From an uncultured Ilumatobacter sp. (lineage in GTDB: Bacteria; Actinomycetota; Acidimicrobiia; Acidimicrobiales; Ilumatobacteraceae): a DNA stretch of 6,460 nucleotides. The stretch spans positions 1 to 6,460 of the forward strand of contig CALICC010000253.1 in NCBI GenBank assembly GCA_938049325.1, in the 5' to 3' direction. The notes under the pieces were generated by a model. That model saw only the letters and a list, made by a program, of their open reading frames with translations, ran no database searches and was not told where the DNA came from. Below, piece by piece: positions 1 through 4,593 of this stretch. Every line of letters starts with the position of its first letter. Within the stretch, counting starts at the first letter, position 1. The position numbers were made by a program, and so were the translations under genes.

Positions 1-1
1 A

Positions 2-1159
2 GCGTGGGCGGACGGCCAAGTCGTGTCGCTCGCCGTTCGTTTGACCGTCCCCCAAATCCAACGACTGATTCGCGAGACCGACTTCGACTGGCAACCCGGC
101 ACCCTCGAACAAGCAGAGCAATCCGACGTCGACGAACCCGAGCAAGCCGGCGAACCAGAGCAAGCAGACGAACCAGATGCGGGCGAACCGTTGGCGGCGG
201 ACTCGACCGAACAACCCGAACACGACCCAGGCGACACCTCCCCGGTCGAGCCGCCTTCGGATCAGAATCGGGTCAGCTACGGCTACCGCGACAACGGCCG
301 CTGGTACCTGTACGCCGACCTCGACACCGACCTCGGCGAACTCGTCGAAACCTCACTGACCGAAGCACGCGACGCCCTCTTCCAACAACGCAACAACACC
401 AGCAGCAACACCAGCAGCAGCAACACCAGCAGCAGCGACACCGGCGCTGTTGACGCCGACCAGACCAGCAGCCCGGCCAACAGCGCGGCTGCGAACAACA
501 CGAACGTGTCGGAGCCGGTATCGAACGTCGACGCACTCGTCGAACTCGCCAACCGATCACTCGACACCATCGTCAGCACCTCACGCCGCAACCGCTACCG
601 CATCAACCTCCACCTCAACACCGCCGGCGCTCTCGTCACCGAACACGGCATCGCCCTCCCCGACAGCCTCGCCGACCATCTCACCTGTGACGGCACCCTC
701 GACCCCGTCCACATCCACAACGGGCTCCCCATCTCCGTCGGCCGAACCCAACGCACCATCCCGGACCGAACCAGACGCACCGTGCTCAAACGCGACCACC
801 GATGTTGCCAAGTCCCCGGTTGCACCACCAGCCAACACCTCGACATCCATCACATCATCCACTGGTCCAAACGCGGACCCACCAGCACCCACAACCTCAT
901 CACCCTGTGCTCACGCCATCACCGCCTGCACCACCAACACAAACTTGGTATCGCCGGCAACGCCGACCAACCCGACACGCTCGTGTTCACCAACAGCCAC
1001 GGCCGTCCAATCAAACAGTCCGGCGCCAACCCCACACCACCCACCGGGCCACCACCACCAACCCGCGGCAACTGGCAACACCCCTACGGCGAACCACTCC
1101 AGCGCCAATGGGTCACCTTCACCGACCCGACCCTCAACTCCGAACGAGGCGCGGCGTGA
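2..1159 (+). CDS. DUF222 / HNH endonuclease-like protein (13E12 type), 5'-truncated by window edge
   Basis: The frame is open from base 2, and residues before the GTG at 23 (W-A-D-G-Q-V-V) continue the helical DUF222 domain, so the true start lies upstream and the GTG at 23 is probably not it. Numbering from that GTG: the end of an alpha-helical DUF222 segment (1-25); an acidic Glu/Gln/Pro linker with near-repeats of E-P-E-Q-A (38-58); the DUF222 'GRWYLYADLD...EARDALF' block (92-120); an Asn/Thr/Ser tract (124-140); the 'DALVELANRSLD' block (170-181); and a C-terminal HNH nuclease fold (about 256-310) with zinc-type Cys261/262, Cys267, Cys296 and the catalytic-type L-D-I-H-H at 273-277, followed by H299-H300. 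Known of the family: multicopy in actinobacterial genomes, presumed DNA nuclease, biological role unresolved. Inference: intact HNH motif, so possibly active. Codons are markedly C-rich on the coding strand (acc, aac, agc), unlike the genes to its right. The Pro-rich C-terminal tail (336-346) is of unknown function. Confidence 0.9.
   Translation, partial: AWADGQVVSLAVRLTVPQIQRLIRETDFDWQPGTLEQAEQSDVDEPEQAGEPEQADEPDAGEPLAADSTEQPEHDPGDTSPVEPPSDQNRVSYGYRDNGRWYLYADLDTDLGELVETSLTEARDALFQQRNNTSSNTSSSNTSSSDTGAVDADQTSSPANSAAANNTNVSEPVSNVDALVELANRSLDTIVSTSRRNRYRINLHLNTAGALVTEHGIALPDSLADHLTCDGTLDPVHIHNGLPISVGRTQRTIPDRTRRTVLKRDHRCCQVPGCTTSQHLDIHHIIHWSKRGPTSTHNLITLCSRHHRLHHQHKLGIAGNADQPDTLVFTNSHGRPIKQSGANPTPPTGPPPPTRGNWQHPYGEPLQRQWVTFTDPTLNSERGAA
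395..442 (+). repeat. In-frame 15-bp tandem repeat encoding N-T-S-S-S units
   Basis: Two exact 15-bp copies (407-421 and 422-436; unit aacaccagcagcagc) are preceded by a 12-bp shortened copy (395-406) and followed by a degenerate start of another (gacaccggc). All units are multiples of 3 bp, so copy-number changes keep the reading frame. The tract falls in a linker between two DUF222 blocks, not in the HNH fold. Confidence 0.85.
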
Positions 1160-1190
1160 ACGCTCACCACCAACGCACCGACACCGCCTG

Positions 1191-1562
1191 ATGGTGACGG
1201 CGACGGGCCCCACGAGTACCTGCGAAGATCGTTCCGTGGAGTACGTCACGCGGATCGAGCGATTCACGATTGGTGACTTTCCGAAGGTGTGCGTCTACTC
1301 CGGGCGTCCGGCCACCAAGCTGGTGCCGGTCGAGGCCATGCGGACCTCGACATGGCCGTGGTTCCTGCTGCCCATCAGCTTCATCTCGTTCGTGATCACC
1401 AAGACCATGAACGAGCGTGACACCGTGTGGGGGCAGTTGCCGTTCGCCGAGGGGCAGGTGCAGGGCATCACAGCGAAGTACGACCCGTCGATCGGCGTCA
1501 TCCTGCGTGGCGTCCACCCCGACTTCGTCGAGGCGACGCGTGCGGCTCAGGGCCGAGGCTGA
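1191..1562 (+). CDS. Small protein with one membrane segment, function unknown
   Basis: The reading frame encodes 123 residues from the ATG at 1191. An alternative GTG at 1236 gives 108 residues and starts M-E-Y-V-T-R-I; it has a weak purine stretch (gaag) about 8 bases upstream, while the ATG has no visible ribosome site, so the start is uncertain. The same frame is open far upstream, but that part only shadows the HNH gene. Visible features (123-residue numbering): an N-terminal block 'FPKVCVYSGRPATK' (30-43), with a Cys and Gly-Arg-Pro that recall small actinobacterial proteins opening with a C-x-x-[CTS]-G-x-P-A motif; a hydrophobic aromatic segment (about 55-70, W-P-W-F-L-L-P-I-S-F) that could cross the membrane once; and a C-terminal 'LRGVHPDFVEATRAA' block (105-119) that looks like a conserved end. 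It begins 31 bp after the HNH stop and is co-oriented with it. I do not recognise a function. The codon bias shift and the patterned protein sequence argue that it is real. Confidence 0.75.
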   Translation: MVTATGPTSTCEDRSVEYVTRIERFTIGDFPKVCVYSGRPATKLVPVEAMRTSTWPWFLLPISFISFVITKTMNERDTVWGQLPFAEGQVQGITAKYDPSIGVILRGVHPDFVEATRAAQGRG

Positions 1563-1588
1563 GCGTCAGTCGGCGCGGTCGAGCGCCG
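1545..1588. terminator. Paired GC hairpins at the convergent gene junction (possible bidirectional terminator)
   Basis: Two short inverted repeats flank the 3-bp gap between the stop codons. The first is gctcag (1545-1550) with ctgagc (1559-1564), loop 8, overlapping the + strand gene's stop. The second is cggcgc (1571-1576) with gcgccg (1583-1588), loop 6, inside the last codons of argG. Neither is followed by a T tract, which is common for actinobacterial terminators but leaves the call weak, since 6-bp GC arms arise by chance in DNA this rich in G and C. Confidence 0.3.
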
Positions 1589-2945
1589 GCGTGATGTCGC
1601 CCTGCGCAAGCGTGCCGATCTTGCGATAGGCGTCGAGCTTCTGGCGCGTATCGGTGATGTCGAGATTGCGCATCGTGAGCTGACCGATCCGATCGAGCGG
1701 ACCGAATGCCTGGTCCTCGACGCGTTCCATCGACAAGCGGTTCGGCTCGTACGTGAAGTTCTCGCCGACCGTGTTCGTGATCGTGTAGTCGTCACCTCGA
1801 CGCAGTCGAACGGTGACTTCACCGGTGATTGCCGAAGCGACCCAGCGCATCAGCGGCTCACGCAACATCAGGCACTGTGGGTCGAACCAGCGGCCCTCGT
1901 ACAGCAGGCGACCGAGGCGCCGGCCCATGGTCGAGTAGTTCTCGAGCGTGTTCTCGTTGTGAACCGCCGACAGCAGCCGCTCGTAGCCGATCTGCAGGAG
2001 GGCCAGAGCCGGGCCTTCGTAGATGCCGCGTGACTTGGCCTCGATGATGCGGTTCTCGATCTGGTCGCTCATCCCGAGGCCGTGACGACCGCCGATCGCG
2101 TTTGCTTCCATCACGAGGTCGACCTGAGACGCAAAGGTCTGCCCGTTGATCTCGGTCGGCCAGCCTTCCTCGAAACGCAGCGTGATGTCTTCGGTCGGGA
2201 TCTCCACCGACTGATCCCAGTGCGCCACGCCCATGATCGGGGTGACGATCTCCATCGAAACGTCGAGTTCTTCGAGGGCCTTGGCCTCGTGCGTTGCGCC
2301 CCAGATGTTGGCGTCGGTCGAGTACGCCTTCTCGGTCGGGTCGCGGTACGGGAGATCATGAGCGACCAGGAACTCGCTCATTCCCTGGCGGCCGCCCAAC
2401 TCGTCGACGAAGTCGGGGTCGAGCCACGGCTTGTAGATGCGCAGATCAGGGTTGACCAGGAGTCCGTAGCGATAGAACCGCTCGATGTCGTTGCCCTTGT
2501 AGGTCGACCCGTCGCCCCAGATGTCGACGCCGTCGTCGCGCATCGCGCGCACCAGCAGTGTGCCGGTCACGGCGCGACCGAGCGGCGTCGTGTTGAAGTA
2601 GGTACGCCCCGCAGTCTTGATGTGGAACGCGCCGCACTGGAGAGCGATCAGGCCTTCGCGCACGAGTTCCTCGCGGCAATCGACGAGGCGTGCTTCTTCC
2701 GCTCCGTACAGCTTCGCCCGTTCCGGCACGGAGTCGAGATCAGGCTCGTCGTACTGCCCGATGTTGGCGGTGTATGCGTAGGGAATCGCACCGCGGTCGC
2801 GCATCCAGGCCACCGCTGCTGAGGTGTCGAGCCCGCCAGAAAACGCGATCCCAACCCGCTCACCCGCCGGCAACGACATCAGGACGTTGGCGTTGGAGCC
2901 TTGTTCAGTCGACTTCTGAGGATCTTGGGACGGGTTGTCGGACAC
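1566..2945 (-). CDS. argG: Argininosuccinate synthase (long, E. coli/Streptomyces-type)
   Basis: Cytosolic enzyme joining citrulline and aspartate with ATP to give argininosuccinate, AMP and PPi, the penultimate step of arginine synthesis. The 459-residue product matches the long ArgG class (E. coli form about 447) nearly throughout. The ATP-binding loop AFSGGLDTS is at 34-42, followed by Y-T-A-N-I-G-Q-Y-D-E-P (58-68), FNTTPLGRAVTG (117-128), GDGSTYKGNDIERF (144-157), EKAYSTDANIWGATHEAK (205-222) and GGRHGLGMSDQIENRIIEAK (285-304); the C-terminal GQLTMRNLDITD block is also present. All expected active-site blocks are intact. The start is a GTG at 2945. An ATG at 2879 (residue 23) would remove residues V-L before 'MSLPAGER' that align with the N-terminus of relatives, so the longer form is preferred although its first 17 residues are unmatched low-complexity sequence. 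Neither start has a good Shine-Dalgarno. No other arg gene or recognisable ARG box is nearby. The upstream co-oriented membrane gene ends 69 bp away, so co-transcription is possible. Confidence 0.98.
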   Translation of the reverse strand: MSDNPSQDPQKSTEQGSNANVLMSLPAGERVGIAFSGGLDTSAAVAWMRDRGAIPYAYTANIGQYDEPDLDSVPERAKLYGAEEARLVDCREELVREGLIALQCGAFHIKTAGRTYFNTTPLGRAVTGTLLVRAMRDDGVDIWGDGSTYKGNDIERFYRYGLLVNPDLRIYKPWLDPDFVDELGGRQGMSEFLVAHDLPYRDPTEKAYSTDANIWGATHEAKALEELDVSMEIVTPIMGVAHWDQSVEIPTEDITLRFEEGWPTEINGQTFASQVDLVMEANAIGGRHGLGMSDQIENRIIEAKSRGIYEGPALALLQIGYERLLSAVHNENTLENYSTMGRRLGRLLYEGRWFDPQCLMLREPLMRWVASAITGEVTVRLRRGDDYTITNTVGENFTYEPNRLSMERVEDQAFGPLDRIGQLTMRNLDITDTRQKLDAYRKIGTLAQGDITPALDRAD

Positions 2946-2962
2946 AGCCGAGACGATATCGC

Positions 2963-2982
2963 CCGGATGGGGTGTGATCCGG
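2963..2982. promoter_or_regulatory. Inverted repeat upstream of argG (candidate operator or leader hairpin)
   Basis: Perfect 6-bp arms ccggat (2963-2968) and atccgg (2977-2982) are separated by 8 bases. They sit 18-37 bases upstream of the argG GTG, in the 69-bp gap after the membrane gene. An 8-bp palindrome (cgatatcg, 2954-2961) lies between it and the start. It does not resemble the AT-rich ArgR box of other bacteria. It could be an operator, a leader hairpin, the terminator of the upstream gene, or chance. Confidence 0.3.
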
Positions 2983-3014
2983 TGACGCCTCGGTTGTCTG
3001 CGTTCAGGGCAACG

Positions 3015-3542
3015 TCAGGCAGCGTCGGGGCTCGGTGAGTCCGGGGTCGGCGGCAACCAGTCGGGCGCCTTGGCCGGTTGGAGCTGGTAGCGCCCGGTGA
3101 GTGCACTGACCGTGATGAGGAGCAGTAGGCCGGCGATGAGTAGCTCGGCGAGTGCGAGGCCCGTCGACCGCGAGAAGTCCGGAATGGCGATCAACGCGGC
3201 GAGCGCGGTGCCAGCGAAGCTGATGCGCACGATGCGTGGGGTGTTGTACAGCACGAACATCGCGAGTGCGAGTGTCAAGGCAAACGGCAGCAGGCGGTAG
3301 TAGGCCGGCGTCGGGATCGCCCGTGGGCCGATCCACCACGTGCCGATTCCGATTTGAACGCTTGCCTGCCACACGGCGGCATACGCGAAGAATGCAGCGA
3401 CCCAACTCGCTGCCAGAACAATGCGCCACGGCGTGGTGAGATCCCCTGGTCGCGCATTGAACGAGTCGCGTGAGTCGACGGTTTGCGGCGGCGGAGGGAT
3501 TGCGGGCTCGGGGGCGTTCGGCACATGTTCGGTGCTGGGCAT
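3015..3542 (-). CDS. Four-helix integral membrane protein, function unknown
   Basis: The product is 175 residues from the ATG at 3542. An upstream ATG at 3641 in the same frame would add 33 residues but overlap the divergent glycosyltransferase by 38 bp, and the added residues look like read-through sequence, so the shorter form is chosen. No clear ribosome site is seen. The layout is a Pro-rich cytoplasmic-type N-terminus (1-37); four predicted membrane helices at about 39-59, 81-101, 103-122 and 127-150; and a Pro-rich C-terminal tail (156-175). A short loop after helix 1 carries 'GTWWIGPRAIP' (67-77), which resembles a motif I associate with uncharacterised actinobacterial membrane proteins; that is recollection, not a search. 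It does not look like the four-helix flippase GtrA despite sitting beside a GtrB-like glycosyltransferase. It precedes argG on the same strand with a 69-bp gap. No enzymatic motif is visible. Confidence 0.83.
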   Translation of the reverse strand: MPSTEHVPNAPEPAIPPPPQTVDSRDSFNARPGDLTTPWRIVLAASWVAAFFAYAAVWQASVQIGIGTWWIGPRAIPTPAYYRLLPFALTLALAMFVLYNTPRIVRISFAGTALAALIAIPDFSRSTGLALAELLIAGLLLLITVSALTGRYQLQPAKAPDWLPPTPDSPSPDAA

Positions 3543-3582
3543 CGCTTGAAGACCATAGCCGTGACATGCGGCGAGCGGGTCA

Positions 3583-3595
3583 CACCGATACGGTG
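3583..3595. promoter_or_regulatory. Short inverted repeat just upstream of the glycosyltransferase start
   Basis: The arms caccg (3583-3587) and cggtg (3591-3595) flank ata, ending 8 bases before the ATG at 3604, exactly where a Shine-Dalgarno would be expected and where none is seen. A second, looser repeat, gtgac (3561-3565) with gtcac (3579-3583), lies next to it. Both are in the 61-bp divergent gap (3543-3603) that must hold the promoters of both genes. I could not identify convincing -35/-10 pairs there. Arms of 5 bp are weak evidence. Confidence 0.25.
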
Positions 3596-3603
3596 CGGCT
3601 TCG

Positions 3604-4443
3604 ATGACGAATACTGGGACGGGCGACGACGCAGCGGCCACGACCGAAAGTCGGTTGCCAGCCGCGGATCGACGAGAGCCACGAGGTGTCGGCGAGCCTG
3701 CTGAACGGTTCGAGAAGCTCTCGATCTTCTATCCGATGTGGAACGAAGAGATGTACATCGAGCGCGCGCTCGATGCTGGTCATCGTGCTGCCCAGGGCCT
3801 GATCGACCGCGGCGACATCGGCGACTACGAACTGATCGTCGTCGACGACGCGTCGACGGATCGGACTGGCGAGATCGCCGATCGGCTCGCTGCGGAGGAC
3901 CCGCACGTTCGCGTCGTGCATCATCCGCAGAATCGCAAGTTGGGTGGCTCGATCAAAACGGGTTTCGCTGCCGCAACCGGCGACCTCATTCTGTACACCG
4001 ACGCGGACTTGCCGTTCGATATGGCCGAGCTTCCGCGGGCAGTGCGCCTGTTGAGCGACTACGGCGTCGACCTGGTGAGTGCGTACCGATTCGACCGTAC
4101 GGGCGAGGGGTATCTCCGCCTCGTGTACACCTTCCTCTACAACCTGCTCGTCCGCTCGATGTTCGGCGTCAAGGCGCGCGACATCAACTTCGCGTTCAAG
4201 CTCTGCCGTTCCCGGCTGTTCGATCACGTGGAGTTGCGCAGTGAAGGTTCGTTCATCGACGCCGAGTTGGTGATCCGGTCGACTCGCCTCGGCTTCGAAA
4301 TGCTGCAATTCGGGGTCGACTACTTCCCGCGAACTCGCGGTGAATCGACCCTCAGTTCCCCCGGCGTGATCGTCAAGATCCTGCGCGAAATGCGAGAGCT
4401 TCGGAGCGATCTCGACGGCATCGAGCCCGTCCGGCAGCCCTGA
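3604..4443 (+). CDS. GT2 glycosyltransferase, polyprenyl-phosphate mannose/glucose synthase-like (DPM1/GtrB type)
   Basis: Likely transfers a sugar from a nucleotide donor (GDP-mannose or UDP-glucose) to a polyprenyl phosphate at the inner face of the membrane. It is 279 residues with the GT-A fold motifs in order: F-Y-P-M-W-N-E-E (42-49); VVDDASTDRT with the paired Asp (79-88); NRKLGGSIKTGFAAATGD (110-127); the metal-binding D-x-D in YTDADLPFD (131-139); ARDINFAFKL (191-200), corresponding to the family's 'D-x-x-x-G-F-K' block; and GSFIDAELVIRS (215-226), the acidic catalytic-region block. There is no C-terminal membrane helix, so it resembles the soluble DPM1-type synthases, not the two-helix GtrB proteins. 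The sugar cannot be told from sequence alone. The first 36 residues are low-complexity and probably outside the fold. The ATG is the only good start, but it lacks a visible Shine-Dalgarno. It is divergent from the membrane gene and followed, 150 bp later, by an L,D-transpeptidase on the same strand. Confidence 0.93.
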   Translation: MTNTGTGDDAAATTESRLPAADRREPRGVGEPAERFEKLSIFYPMWNEEMYIERALDAGHRAAQGLIDRGDIGDYELIVVDDASTDRTGEIADRLAAEDPHVRVVHHPQNRKLGGSIKTGFAAATGDLILYTDADLPFDMAELPRAVRLLSDYGVDLVSAYRFDRTGEGYLRLVYTFLYNLLVRSMFGVKARDINFAFKLCRSRLFDHVELRSEGSFIDAELVIRSTRLGFEMLQFGVDYFPRTRGESTLSSPGVIVKILREMRELRSDLDGIEPVRQP

Positions 4444-4466
4444 GCCCCAAATCGGGGGAAAATCCA

Positions 4467-4484
4467 GCGAAACACGGGTTTCGC
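4467..4484 (+). terminator. Hairpin after the glycosyltransferase gene (possible terminator)
   Basis: Perfect 7-bp arms gcgaaac (4467-4473) and gtttcgc (4478-4484) enclose a 4-base loop, 24 bases after the stop codon. A weaker cccc/gggg repeat (4445-4448, 4454-4457) precedes it. There is no T tract, so termination is inferred from position and stem only. If it does terminate, the downstream transpeptidase needs its own promoter. Confidence 0.45.
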
Positions 4485-4510
4485 GCGCATCTCGGCACCG
4501 GTTCGGCGGC

Positions 4511-4516
4511 TAGATT
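4511..4516 (+). promoter_or_regulatory. Possible -10 element upstream of the L,D-transpeptidase
   Basis: The hexamer tagatt fits an actinobacterial -10 (TANNNT), stands out in GC-rich surroundings and lies after the hairpin. No matching -35 is visible 16-18 bases upstream. Transcription would start near 4523, giving a leader of about 70 bases that includes a 19-codon open frame (4527-4586). Confidence 0.25.
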
Positions 4517-4593
4517 CGTGAACGAAATGCGAACGCGGCTGCCCGCCGTGCCTTTGCAGTCAACTCCCACATTGCATTCGCCTTGAGTCCACG

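Noticed and set aside
395..442. CRISPR-like or other DNA repeat array
   Set aside because: Units are 15 bp, directly adjacent without spacers and inside a coding frame, so this is a coding microsatellite.
2..1159. Homing endonuclease or mobile intron
   Set aside because: The HNH motif sits in a free-standing DUF222 protein with no intron or intein boundaries, inverted repeats or target duplication visible.
450..1190. Upstream extension of the small + strand gene
   Set aside because: This part overlaps the HNH gene in another frame and is Thr/Pro/Ser low-complexity, typical of an out-of-frame reading; only the part from 1191 or 1236 on looks like a protein.
2082..2822. 246-residue open frame on + across argG
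   Set aside because: It is antisense to a strongly conserved argG and has no recognisable motif; long antisense frames are expected in DNA with strong third-position G/C bias.
3543..3641. Longer start (3641) for the four-helix membrane protein
   Set aside because: It would overlap the divergent glycosyltransferase start, and the added residues have no helix or conserved look.
3580..4308. 242-residue open frame on - across the glycosyltransferase
   Set aside because: It mirrors the codon pattern of the GT2 gene, which has all its family motifs; no independent protein signal.
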